NCBI RefSeq assembly: GCF_003014485.1
Contig: NZ_PYGA01000024.1
Coordinates: forward strand, 1-64,000
Length of the DNA: 64,000 nucleotides
Source of the DNA: Murinocardiopsis flavida
Lineage (GTDB): Bacteria; Actinomycetota; Actinomycetes; Streptosporangiales; Streptosporangiaceae
Direction of reading: 5' to 3'
In this document: positions 56,019 to 64,000 of the stretch, piece after piece
Layout of the letters: every line of letters begins with the position of its first letter
Numbering within the stretch: position 1 is the stretch's first letter
Position numbers and translations under genes: made by a program
Notes under the pieces: generated by a model
What the model was told of the DNA's origin: nothing
Databases searched by the model: none
Seen by the model: the letters and a program-made list of their open reading frames with translations, nothing else

Positions 56019-56880
56019 TGCCGGCCTCCTCCCATCCGGGCAGGAACGGCTGTTGCGGCCCGACATCGGCGAGGTCGACCAGTCGGCGCTGCGTGGAACC
56101 GTCCAGACGGGTCCAGACCATGTCGGCCGGGTGGGCACCATACACCGCGGTCGCGGTTGGCACCGGCGGGTTGGGGACCCGGTGGCGAAGGTTGCTTTCA
56201 CGCGCGGCCGAGGGCAGCCAGAACAGGACGATGCCGCGGGTGCCGGTGATGCGGGCGAGTTCGTGGTAGGCGTCGAGCTTGTCGGCCAGGCGGCGCAAGG
56301 GCTCGGTGCCGGTGTCGTACTCCAGGAAGAAGTCGATGGCCTTGTTGGCGTCGGTCCATCGGCCGGCAGCGTCGGGTCGGACGATGTCGCCGAACTGGTG
56401 CTGGCATTCGCGGGTGGTGCGCCAGGCGAGGTGGGTGTCGTGGGTGCGGGTGTGGGATGTGAGGTCGACGAAGAACTGGTTGAGGCCGAGGGTGTGGGTC
56501 AGGGAGGTCCGGTAGGCGATGGTGAGGGCGCGGTCGCGCTGGTAGCCGAGCTGCTTGACGGTCTGGCCGTGTTCGGCGGCGAGGATTTCCGCGCCGGGGG
56601 AATCGAGGATGTAGTGCCAGGGGGCGGTGCCTACTGGGGTCCAGGGCCGGAACCGGTCCAGGGCTCGCAGCCGGTACAGGACGGGAAGGCGCTTCTTGGC
56701 GGTGTTGTAGGACCCGAACTCCAGCTTCGCCAGCTGGTCGGTGGTGAACACCCGGTGCTGCCACACCAGGCGCATGATGCGCAGGTCGCGGGGGGTGAGG
56801 CGGGCGATGAGCGCGCGGATGGCCTCGGGGGTGGTGCGGGGGCGGACGGGGGCGCGGTGATCGGGCCGGGTGGTGCGCAT
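56011..56880 (-). CDS. Replication-relaxation family protein
   Basis: The 289-aa protein has an N-terminal winged helix with LTPRDLRIMRLVWQHRVFTT DQLAKLEF, then LYRLRALDRFRPW and a nuclease-like C-terminal part containing KAIDFFLEYDTGTEPLRRL. This matches the replication-relaxation (MobC-like) family common on actinobacterial conjugative elements, thought to act at the transfer or replication origin. It lies 14 nt after the VirD4-like gene. Confidence 0.85.
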   Translation of the reverse strand: MRTTRPDHRAPVRPRTTPEAIRALIARLTPRDLRIMRLVWQHRVFTTDQLAKLEFGSYNTAKKRLPVLYRLRALDRFRPWTPVGTAPWHYILDSPGAEILAAEHGQTVKQLGYQRDRALTIAYRTSLTHTLGLNQFFVDLTSHTRTHDTHLAWRTTRECQHQFGDIVRPDAAGRWTDANKAIDFFLEYDTGTEPLRRLADKLDAYHELARITGTRGIVLFWLPSAARESNLRHRVPNPPVPTATAVYGAHPADMVWTRLDGSTQRRLVDLADVGPQQPFLPGWEEAGSG

Positions 56881-56894
56881 GAACGGGATCCTTC

Positions 56895-59216
56895 CTACGG
56901 GGTGGTTTGGGCGTGTTGGCGGGCGGCTTTGCGCACGGCGGTGGCGCGTCCCTTCACCGGCGGGGGCAGGGGGCGTGTGCGCAGAGTGAACGACGGGCTT
57001 AGCGCGCCGCCGGAGACCAGACGCGTGGCGGCCTGGTAGGCGGCCAAGTGCGAGAGGTCGTGCTCGGCGAGGTTGGGTCGGACATGGCGGGCGAGGCTGC
57101 GGGCGTCCTCAGGGGAGACGTCGAAGTACACCTTGGAGCGGGCGTTGGCGGAGACGGCTTCGCGCAGTTCGCGGGGGAGTTGGGAGAGGTCTTGGTGGGC
57201 GAGGACGAGCCCGGCCCGGTAGGCGCGCGCTTCGGCGAGCATGTCGTCGATGCCGTAGGGCAGGGTGAGGAAGTTCTGGCACTCGTCCAGGTAGATCCCG
57301 ATGTCGCGGCGCTCGGGCTCGGGTTGGCGGGCGCGGGACAGGACCGCGTTCCACACCTGGGCCAGCAGCAGCGAGCCGAGCAGGCTGGAGGTGTCTTCGC
57401 CGAGGACGCCCTTGGGTAGGCGGGCGATGACGATCGCGCCCTCGTCCAGCAGGCGGCGCAGGTCGAGTCCGCGGTCGGTGGTGGCGAGCAGGTCCTTGGC
57501 GAAGCCCCGCAGCAGGACACTTCGGAGTTTGTTGGCCAGCGGCGCGGTGGCATGCGCCCGCGCTGGTTCGGACAGTTCCTCGTACCAGGTCCAGAACCCT
57601 TGCAGGACGGGGTCGGTGATGTGGGCGGTGGCGCGGCGCCGAAACGCCGCGTTCTCCAGCAGGCGGGGGATGTTGGCCAGCCCGGCGTGGGGGGTGCCGG
57701 CCAGGGTGAGGCAGGCCGAGCGCAGGATGTCCTCGGTGCGCGGCCCCCAGGAGTCGGCGAAGATCCGCCGGAAGATCCCGGTGACCATGTCAGCGCTGCG
57801 TTCCCGTTCCCCGCGGCGCCCGGCGAGCACATTGAGGGCGGGTGGCCGGGCGTTGTCGTCGGGATCGATCAGCACCACCCGGTCGGCCGCCTCTTCGGGC
57901 ATGCGCGACAGCAGCAGATCGGACTCGCCCTTGGGCTCGATGAACACGCACCCGCGGCCCTTGGCGATGTCGTCCAGGATCATGTTGAGAAGGCAGGTGG
58001 TCTTCCCGGTCCCGGTGCCGCCGATGACGTGCATGTGGTGACGCGCATCGGCAATGCGCACCCCGACCGAACGGGATTTGGTGGCGTCGGTGACACCGAG
58101 CAGCCGGGTGTCGGGGGCGTCGGCGGCGATGCCGGGCGGGGGAGCGGTGGGCCGGGCGGGTGCCCGTTCCAGGCCGGGCACGGTCTCATCCACGGGCAGA
58201 TGTGCCACCACAGCGAGTTCCTTGGCCGAGAGCAGGTCGCCGCGGCCCAGCCAGCGTGCGTGGGCGAGCCGGTCGGCGACCAGCGGCACCCACCGCCGGC
58301 GGTAGTGGTTGAAGCCGGTGAACACCGCGAAGCTGCCGGCCACGGCATGAGCGCGGCCCCGGCGCCGCTCCCGCCCCTGAGCACCGTCAGCGGGGTGGGT
58401 GATGAGGTAGCGGACGCTGGTCTCCAACCGCGGCGCGGTGGACTTGGCGAGGATCGCGCGGATCTCCCCGGACACTTCGGGGCGCAGTGCCATCGCCGAG
58501 GTGCTGCGCCGGGTTCCGCCGGGGGTCAGGGCATCGAACACCCCGCCCGCGCTGTGGGCTTGGCGGAGTCGGGACGCGGCCTGGTTGGCGCGGCGCAGCC
58601 GCCGCCCGGTCACCGGGCGAGCCGCCACCTGGATGAGGATCTGCTCTCTAGGGCCGGGTGATCCGGCGGCGCCGATCAGGGCGCGGCTCGGATCGTCGTC
58701 GTGGCCGGTGGCGATCGGGAAATGATCCGGGCGGGCCAATCGGAGCTGTCCGCCGTGGGCGCGGGTGGTGTCGCGGGGCGGGACGGGGCGTGCGGTGGCG
58801 GCGGCGCCAGGCCACGCGGCTTCGATCGCGCGCTCGACCAGGCCGGGTGGGGTGGGGCCGGGCACCCAGAGGCGCACGTGCAGCCCGTGGGTGTCCATGG
58901 CGTACTCCCACACCACGTGCGGCTGGCCGAACAGGACCCGTTTCCAGGCGGGTCGGAGCAGGCCGAGCATGTGCGTCCACAGGGCCTCGGCGCCGGACAG
59001 GTCGCTTTCGGGCGGCGGCAGGATGTCCACCAGGCGCGCCTCGCGCGCCCAGACGCGGTGCCGCAGCACCCCGGCGGCGCCCCGGAGGATGATCAGGGCG
59101 GTGATGGCACCGAGCCCGGTCAGCAGCAGAGTCCAGCCGTGGATGGTGACGAGGGTGACGAACAGATTGGCCAGTGCGGCGGGCAGGTCGTCGAGGTCGG
59201 GAAGCAGGCTGGTCAT
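56895..59216 (-). CDS. VirD4/TcpA-like coupling ATPase
   Basis: The 773-aa protein has an N-terminal membrane segment (WTLLLTGLGAITALIIL, about 29-45), Walker A VIGGTGTGKTTCLLNMILD (about 398), CVFIEPKGESDLL and Walker B IGIYLDECQNFLTLP (about 640). It is the hexameric ATPase that hands DNA to the type IV secretion channel. ATG 59216 overlaps the VirB4-like stop (ATGA). Confidence 0.88.
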   Translation of the reverse strand: MTSLLPDLDDLPAALANLFVTLVTIHGWTLLLTGLGAITALIILRGAAGVLRHRVWAREARLVDILPPPESDLSGAEALWTHMLGLLRPAWKRVLFGQPHVVWEYAMDTHGLHVRLWVPGPTPPGLVERAIEAAWPGAAATARPVPPRDTTRAHGGQLRLARPDHFPIATGHDDDPSRALIGAAGSPGPREQILIQVAARPVTGRRLRRANQAASRLRQAHSAGGVFDALTPGGTRRSTSAMALRPEVSGEIRAILAKSTAPRLETSVRYLITHPADGAQGRERRRGRAHAVAGSFAVFTGFNHYRRRWVPLVADRLAHARWLGRGDLLSAKELAVVAHLPVDETVPGLERAPARPTAPPPGIAADAPDTRLLGVTDATKSRSVGVRIADARHHMHVIGGTGTGKTTCLLNMILDDIAKGRGCVFIEPKGESDLLLSRMPEEAADRVVLIDPDDNARPPALNVLAGRRGERERSADMVTGIFRRIFADSWGPRTEDILRSACLTLAGTPHAGLANIPRLLENAAFRRRATAHITDPVLQGFWTWYEELSEPARAHATAPLANKLRSVLLRGFAKDLLATTDRGLDLRRLLDEGAIVIARLPKGVLGEDTSSLLGSLLLAQVWNAVLSRARQPEPERRDIGIYLDECQNFLTLPYGIDDMLAEARAYRAGLVLAHQDLSQLPRELREAVSANARSKVYFDVSPEDARSLARHVRPNLAEHDLSHLAAYQAATRLVSGGALSPSFTLRTRPLPPPVKGRATAVRKAARQHAQTTP

Positions 59217-61015
59217 AGCAGGTCGTCCTCCTCGTCGCCGACACTCAGGTCCAGGGAGTCATCGGTGGTGTGCTCGGAGTCGGGGGTGAGTTCGGCCGGG
59301 TTGGTGGTGACCAACTGGTGTTCGGTGTCGCTGGCGACCACCTGGAAGGCGACTCGGCGATCTCCGCTGCACAGCAGCGCGTCCCCGGGGTTGGCGGTGA
59401 GCAGGTGCTGCTGCTCGCCTTCCGACAGTCCGAAGGCGGCAGTGATCTGCTCGATGGCCTGGGGTGCTTGGCGCATCAACACCTGGGTGGCGGCGTTGGC
59501 GACGACGGCCTTGCCGAGGTCGGAGCCGAGCACGTCGGCGGCGTCCTGGGTGGCGACCGTCAGGCCGACCCAGCGTTTGCGGGCGGCTTTGGCGAGGCGG
59601 AACAGGAACTTGGCGCCTTCGGGTTCGGACATGAGCAGCCAGCCCTCGTCGACCAGCACCATGCGCGGGTGGTCGGGGGTGGAGTCGGCCACGGTGCGCC
59701 AGACCGAGTCCAGAGCCAGCAGGGTGCCGACGGCCTTCAGCTCATCCGGCAGGTCGCGCAAGGACCAGGACACGAGGTGCCCGACGGGACGGCGGCTGGT
59801 GGGAGCGTTGAACAGTTCGGCGTAGGACCCGGTGGTGTAGGGGGCGAGCTGCACGGCTAGATCCTGGGCGTGGTCGTCGTCCTCGCCCTGGAGGGTGGTG
59901 ACCAGGTCGGCGAGCAGGGGCGCGGGCCGGGTCCAGGTCCGCTCGTCGGCGGTGATTCCCGCGGCGCGGTAGGTGGTGATCAGGGCCTTGTCCAGGGCGG
60001 CGCGCTGGCGCGCGCCCAGGGCTCCGCCGAGCATGAGGCCGAGCAGCGTGTGCAGGAACAGGGCGCGGCGACTGAGCGCGTCGCGCTTGGCGGCCTGATC
60101 CAGGGCGAGGTCGAGCGGGTTGAGGTGCACACCGGGTGCGCCGAGGCGGATCACGGTGCCGCCCACCGAATCGGCCAGCCGGGAGTACTCGTCCTCGGGG
60201 TCGATGATCGCGGCGCTCACCCCGGCATACATCGACCGCAGCAGGTCCAATTTGCAGAAGTAGGACTTCCCGGCGCCGGAGCGGGCGAGGATGACGGTGT
60301 TGTAGGAGTCCAGGGCCCACCGGTCCCACACGACCACCCCGGAGGAGCCGGCGTTGAGGCCGTAGAGGACGGCGGTGGGTGAGGTCTCCACCGCCAGGTC
60401 CGGGCTTGCGAACGGGTAGGACGCGGCCAGGGCGGCGGTGTCCATGCTGCGGCGCTGGCCGAGGAGGTCGACCCCCAGTGGCAGGCACGAGGTCCAGCCG
60501 TGGAGCTGGCGGTAGGTGGCGGGCCGGGCGTCCAGCAGCATGGAGGAGGTCAGCGCGTGGACGTGGCCGACCTCCTCCTCCAGCGCCTGCTCGTCCGCGG
60601 CGTGCACGGTGATGTACAGGCCGACGCGGAACAGCTTGCCCTCACCCCGGGCAAGGCTGGAGGCCATGTCGCGGGCGTCCTCGGCGGCGACCTCGGCCTC
60701 GAAATCCTCCAGCTTGCCTTTCTCCGCGCCTGTGCGGGAGGAGGCTTCCAGGCGGGCCATCTGCCGGCGCAGCTTGTCGGCGGCCACATTGGGCGGGACG
60801 GGGTCGATGTGCAGGGACACGTCCAGGCGTCCGGGGTAGGTGAGCAGGGGTTCGAGCCACCCGTGGCCGACCTCGGCCGGGTAGCCGGTGACGACGAAGG
60901 CCTCGGCGAAGCCGTCGCCGAGGTCGATGCGGCGCGCCTGGATGTCGACCTCCGCGTCCACCGCCTGTGGTGAGGTGTCGGGCGGTGCGGTGCGGGATGT
61001 GAAGAGTGCCGGCAT
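59213..61015 (-). CDS. VirB4-like conjugation ATPase
   Basis: The 600-aa protein has VVTGYPAEVGHGWLEPLL at the start, Walker A ILARSGAGKSYFCKLDLLRS (about 243), AAIIDPEDEYSRLADSVGG and Walker B RMVLVDEGWLLMSEPEGA (about 449). These are the signature segments of VirB4/TraC, the universal energy source of type IV secretion. It starts 2 nt after the PrgI-like stop. Confidence 0.93.
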   Translation of the reverse strand: MPALFTSRTAPPDTSPQAVDAEVDIQARRIDLGDGFAEAFVVTGYPAEVGHGWLEPLLTYPGRLDVSLHIDPVPPNVAADKLRRQMARLEASSRTGAEKGKLEDFEAEVAAEDARDMASSLARGEGKLFRVGLYITVHAADEQALEEEVGHVHALTSSMLLDARPATYRQLHGWTSCLPLGVDLLGQRRSMDTAALAASYPFASPDLAVETSPTAVLYGLNAGSSGVVVWDRWALDSYNTVILARSGAGKSYFCKLDLLRSMYAGVSAAIIDPEDEYSRLADSVGGTVIRLGAPGVHLNPLDLALDQAAKRDALSRRALFLHTLLGLMLGGALGARQRAALDKALITTYRAAGITADERTWTRPAPLLADLVTTLQGEDDDHAQDLAVQLAPYTTGSYAELFNAPTSRRPVGHLVSWSLRDLPDELKAVGTLLALDSVWRTVADSTPDHPRMVLVDEGWLLMSEPEGAKFLFRLAKAARKRWVGLTVATQDAADVLGSDLGKAVVANAATQVLMRQAPQAIEQITAAFGLSEGEQQHLLTANPGDALLCSGDRRVAFQVVASDTEHQLVTTNPAELTPDSEHTTDDSLDLSVGDEEDDLL

Positions 61016-61017
61016 GT

Positions 61018-61950
61018 CTAGTCCTCCTGGGGCGGTTGGGGGCCGGTGATGACCGCATCGGGGGCGGCCAACCCGTCCGGAGGTGTTCCGTCGCGGTTGG
61101 TGGGGTTGGCCGCTGCGGCGAGCACGGCGGCGGCCTGCGGACCGCCGAGTACGGTCGCGGAGCTGCCGGCGGCACCGAGCGCGCGGATCGCGTCATCGGC
61201 GCGGCGGCGCACGGTTGCCGCGCCGTGCCGTCCGGTGCCGGAGGGCTCGCGCAGCACCAGCAGGACGTGCCGGTACAGCAGGTCGTGGGACTCGGCGAGC
61301 CCGGCGAGGAAGTCGCCGTGATCGTGCGCGGCGGCCTCCAGTGCCGGGTGCGGCAGTCCCGGTGCCTCCCGGTCGAGTGCGGCAATGAGCGGATCCAGGC
61401 GCACCGACTCCGCCCGCACCAACACCTGCACTGGTGCGGACAGGGAGTTGAGGTAGCCGGAGAACCCGGCGACGAGCGCGGCCTGCTCCTCTGGGGTGCG
61501 CAACCCGAAGTTCACCGTGGAACAGGACAGGACGATGGCGGCGCCGTGGGTACCGAGGTCGATCACCCCGTCGTCGCCGATCGCCTCCAATGGCAGCGCC
61601 AGCGGGGCGGGTAGCGCCTCGGTCTCGGCCCCGATCCAGGACGGGACCTCGGCCGGGGCCGGGGTGCCGGTGGCGCGGCGCTTGGGCGAGCGGTGGAACC
61701 TGAATGCGGCGAGTAGGAGTTGGTCGAGGCCGAGCCCGTCGCGGCGCACCAGGGCCGCGGCCACCGCCGCGCCGATGACCGGGACGGCGATCGCGGCCAG
61801 GACCGGAAGTGGGACCAGGTCTTTCAGTGCGGTCAGTCCGGCCCAGGCTGCGATACCGGGAACTCCGATGATCAGGAGTTGGCGGGCGGTGAGTCCGGCC
61901 AGGATCTTGTCTTCGCGTTCCACGTCGGCGGGCATGCGCACGCGTCCCAT
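61018..61950 (-). CDS. PrgI-like (VirB3-type) membrane protein
   Basis: The 310-aa protein begins VRMPADVEREDKILAGLTAR QLLIIG, the typical PrgI opening. Two membrane segments (LLIIGVPGIAAWAGLTAL and VLAAIAVPVIGAAVAAAL) and a cytoplasmic domain follow. PrgI proteins join VirB4 to the channel. GGAGG inside the end of the upstream gene and a 1-nt overlap (TAATG) couple it to the VirB6-like gene. Confidence 0.85.
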   Translation of the reverse strand: MGRVRMPADVEREDKILAGLTARQLLIIGVPGIAAWAGLTALKDLVPLPVLAAIAVPVIGAAVAAALVRRDGLGLDQLLLAAFRFHRSPKRRATGTPAPAEVPSWIGAETEALPAPLALPLEAIGDDGVIDLGTHGAAIVLSCSTVNFGLRTPEEQAALVAGFSGYLNSLSAPVQVLVRAESVRLDPLIAALDREAPGLPHPALEAAAHDHGDFLAGLAESHDLLYRHVLLVLREPSGTGRHGAATVRRRADDAIRALGAAGSSATVLGGPQAAAVLAAAANPTNRDGTPPDGLAAPDAVITGPQPPQED

Positions 61951-63803
61951 TACGAACCTCCTCGCGGGCGGCGGCGGTAGTGGTGCGGCCGGGGCCGGAC
62001 CGGGCGGGAGCCCGGTCCGCCTCGGGGCGGTGAGTCGCTGCGCTGCTGGTGCGGTGGGCGGAGCCGGATGTTCTTCGGCCGCATCGGGCGGTACCTGGTG
62101 GGATCAGGCGGCGGGTCGTGCGGACCCGGGGGCGGGGGCCGGTGCTGGGAGACTCCGCCCGGGAAGTGGCGCGGTGTGCCTGCGAAATGCGGCGCCGCAC
62201 CCGGTGCGGCCGAGCCGGGGGCTCCGCCGCGCCCGCGACCACCGCGCTGTCCCGCACCACCCCTGGGCGCGGCCCCGGACCCAGCCCCGGCCTGTCCGGG
62301 CTGCTGTGATCCACGCGTGGAGGACGATCGTCCGCCGCCCGCCGGGGGCCCGCTCGTGGATGAGGAACGGCCGCCCGTCGGTGCGGCGCCCCCGGAGGAC
62401 CCGCCACTGCCGCGCGGCGGCGCCTGGTGCCTGCCGCCGCTGGAGGAAGCCCCGGCACTGCCGCCCGAGCGTGCGCCGGCGTGTGCACCACCCGGGCTCC
62501 CGGACGGGCTGGAGGCCGGGCGCGGCCCGGCAGGGCGGGGCCCGCGCGGCGGACCCGCGCCGGAAGCCGCGCCCCGACCAGGCCATCCCGCAGCCGGTTT
62601 CGCGGCCTTCGCGCTGGCCATGGCCTTGCCGATGTTGCGCAGCACCAGCACGTGCACTGCGAACTTCGCGGCCTTGACCAGCGGGGAGTTCTGGTAGTTG
62701 AACACCCGCTTGAACGCCCAGAACGGGATGCGCACCAGCACGTACAGGCAGGCGATGACCATCATCAGATCCAGGTAGGCGGCCCCGATCCCCCCATCGC
62801 CCACGACAAGGATCCCGTCGCGGGACAGGAAGATCGTCACCGCCATGCGCAGCACGAACGCCTGGGCGACCTGGATGAGCAGCAGAGCGCCGATCGCGCG
62901 CCACCACAACCGGGCCAGGCCCTCGGTCTGGGGCAGGGCGTGGGCGGCCAAGGCCAGCGGCGCGGCGGCGCTCAGCAGCAGCCACAGCATGATCCGCACG
63001 ATCGCCGCAAACGCCAAGACCCACTGCATGATGACGGCGATGACCGCAAGGACCAGCAGGGTGCCGATCTCCGCAGGGTCGTTGAGTAGCCGCTCGATGC
63101 TCTTGGCCACCGCCTCGGGTGAGGCGGCCTCACCCAGCAGGAACAGCGAGACCGCGTTGCCGAAGTCCGCCATCATGGTGCACAGGAACCAGGACGCGTT
63201 CGCGCCGACAAAGCCCAGCAGCAGCCGCGGCAGCACCTCTTTGAGGCCGGTCGAGGTCTGAACGCTGTGATGGGTCATCACCAGAACCCCGGCCGCCGTC
63301 ACGGCCAGGACGTACAGGGCGTTGGCCACGACGCGCGCCATTGACCAGGACGACTCCACACCTGGTGTGGGCTCCGGGGTGTGCAGGTACTCCACCCACA
63401 CAGCGGCCAGCTTCGCGTTGACGGCATCGGCGACCATCGAGGCCAGCCATCCGATGAACGCCTGCTGGACCTTGCAGGCGTAGTCGAACATCCCGCATTC
63501 CTCACCCTGTGCGGGCTCGTCCGGGGCTTCGCCGCCGTCGTCGGCCGGGGGAGGAGTGGGCTCGGGGCCCGGGGAGGGCGACGGCTCGGGCGAGGGCTCC
63601 GGTTCGGGGGCGGGCTCGGTGGGCTCCTCCGGTGGCGGCTCCGGCGGTGGCCCAGGGGAGGGGGAGGGCGGTTCCGCTTCGGTGGCAGCGACGGTTGTTG
63701 GTGTCGCGGCCGCGGCTGCCGGGACTGGCACCGCCAGCGCCGCCGCTGTCAACGCCAGTGCCGCGACGGCAGCGGCCCTGCCGGTCCGGTATCGGGCGGT
63801 CAT
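61950..63803 (-). CDS. VirB6/TrbL-like conjugal transfer membrane protein
   Basis: The 617-aa protein has a signal peptide (AAAVAALALTAAALAVPVPAAAAA), a Pro/Glu-rich linker, and a core with about six membrane segments (for example ALYVLAVTAAGVLVM, LLVLAVIAVIMQWVLAFAAI and LDLMMVIACLYVLVRIPFW). A 230-residue C-terminal tail rich in Gly, Ser, Pro and Arg follows. The core is TrbL/VirB6-like, the inner channel subunit. The low-complexity tail is probably disordered and cytoplasmic. Confidence 0.85.
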   Translation of the reverse strand: MTARYRTGRAAAVAALALTAAALAVPVPAAAAATPTTVAATEAEPPSPSPGPPPEPPPEEPTEPAPEPEPSPEPSPSPGPEPTPPPADDGGEAPDEPAQGEECGMFDYACKVQQAFIGWLASMVADAVNAKLAAVWVEYLHTPEPTPGVESSWSMARVVANALYVLAVTAAGVLVMTHHSVQTSTGLKEVLPRLLLGFVGANASWFLCTMMADFGNAVSLFLLGEAASPEAVAKSIERLLNDPAEIGTLLVLAVIAVIMQWVLAFAAIVRIMLWLLLSAAAPLALAAHALPQTEGLARLWWRAIGALLLIQVAQAFVLRMAVTIFLSRDGILVVGDGGIGAAYLDLMMVIACLYVLVRIPFWAFKRVFNYQNSPLVKAAKFAVHVLVLRNIGKAMASAKAAKPAAGWPGRGAASGAGPPRGPRPAGPRPASSPSGSPGGAHAGARSGGSAGASSSGGRHQAPPRGSGGSSGGAAPTGGRSSSTSGPPAGGGRSSSTRGSQQPGQAGAGSGAAPRGGAGQRGGRGRGGAPGSAAPGAAPHFAGTPRHFPGGVSQHRPPPPGPHDPPPDPTRYRPMRPKNIRLRPPHQQRSDSPPRGGPGSRPVRPRPHHYRRRPRGGS

Positions 63804-63806
63804 GGG

Positions 63807-64000
63807 CTACTCCAGCCCGACGAAGCCGCGCAGGATCTCCACCAGCAGCGGCGCGAGGATCGCGACCCCGTACCCCAAGGCGCTGAACTTGAGCGTGTCC
63901 TTGGCCTTGTTGACCTCGCCGGGATCCCCGCCGGCCAGCAGGTAGCGCAGGCCCCCGATGGTCAGCAGCAGGGTTGCGAAGGCGATCAGCAGCCCCATGA
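63807..64000 (-). CDS. VirB2/TrbC-like pilin-family protein, N-terminus may lie outside the window
   Basis: The visible 63 residues have two membrane segments, LLIAFATLLLTIGGLRYLLA and KFSALGYGVAILAPLLVEIL, separated by GGDPGEVNKAKDTL. This is the signature of the small VirB2/TrbC-like membrane proteins in actinobacterial conjugation loci. Relatives usually have extra N-terminal residues, and the frame can continue past the window edge, so ATG 63998 may be internal. The gene ends 3 nt before the VirB6-like start. Confidence 0.75.
   Translation of the reverse strand, partial: MGLLIAFATLLLTIGGLRYLLAGGDPGEVNKAKDTLKFSALGYGVAILAPLLVEILRGFVGLE

Overview
The window is high-GC actinomycete chromosomal or large-mobile-element DNA. 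The GC-rich codon use, lanthipeptide and polyketide genes, AfsR/SARP- and WhiJ-type regulators, a conservon fragment and actinobacterial Tad and conjugation genes all fit. A member of the Streptosporangiales (Nocardiopsis or Streptomonospora type) is my best guess, but no rRNA or housekeeping gene is present to settle it.

Region 1 (1-1.6 kb). The tail of an IS3-family transposase abuts a 17-repeat type I-E CRISPR array with a strict 61-nt period. A remnant of a STAND ATPase gene and a short, decayed second CRISPR array of a different repeat family follow. No cas gene lies in the window.

Region 2 (2-10 kb). A full-length AfsR-type SARP regulator and a STAND/TPR protein sit on the + strand, each with a TTA codon and separated by a structured 560-bp spacer. 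They converge on an overlapping pair, a PfkB-type kinase and a GT-B-like transferase, on the - strand.

Region 3 (10-12.7 kb). This is a less GC-rich patch of hypothetical, membrane and lipoprotein genes, with a gene remnant and a 60-aa ORF behind a GTATAC double site.

Region 4 (12.7-29 kb, - strand). There are two specialised-metabolism operons. The first is an FxLD-type class I lanthipeptide cluster: precursor, hairpin, dehydratase LanB, cyclase LanC and a PIMT-like methyltransferase. A STAND protein and a small HTH protein lie just upstream. The second runs from a DUF742 protein and a CvnD-like GTPase through a styrene/indole-monooxygenase-like flavoenzyme, a SAM methyltransferase, a one-module KS-AT-ACP polyketide synthase and an NTF2-like protein to an HTH protein and a BlaI-like repressor.

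Region 5 (29-36.4 kb). A HAD hydrolase, an XRE/TPR regulator and a WhiJ-type triad (ATPase, XRE-DUF5753, DUF397) come first. Then follows a lone PIMT-like methyltransferase coupled to a 43-aa Asp-Gly-rich peptide, and a remnant of a second copy of that methyltransferase.

Region 6 (36.5-46.4 kb, + strand). A Tad-type pilus operon: lipoprotein, secreted protein, SAF/CpaB-like protein, TadZ-, TadA-, TadB- and TadC-like proteins, a small pilin candidate and TadE/TadG-like proteins. It ends with a membrane protein joining an OmpA-like domain to a C-terminal BTAD domain.

Region 7 (47-64 kb). This part looks like a conjugative element. The + strand carries small unknown genes, an ArdC-like protein, a plasmid-type DnaN paralogue and an N6-methylase-like protein. 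The - strand carries NlpC/P60 hydrolase, replication-relaxation, VirD4-, VirB4-, PrgI-, VirB6/TrbL- and VirB2-like proteins. No relaxase or integrase is in the window. Four intergenic gaps among the + strand genes (49.5-53.9 kb) repeat the same module: a GC hairpin with a GGACAG loop, then a CCCAGTCCCTCAC box placed 33-34 nt before the next start codon. This is the most striking unexplained signal in the window.
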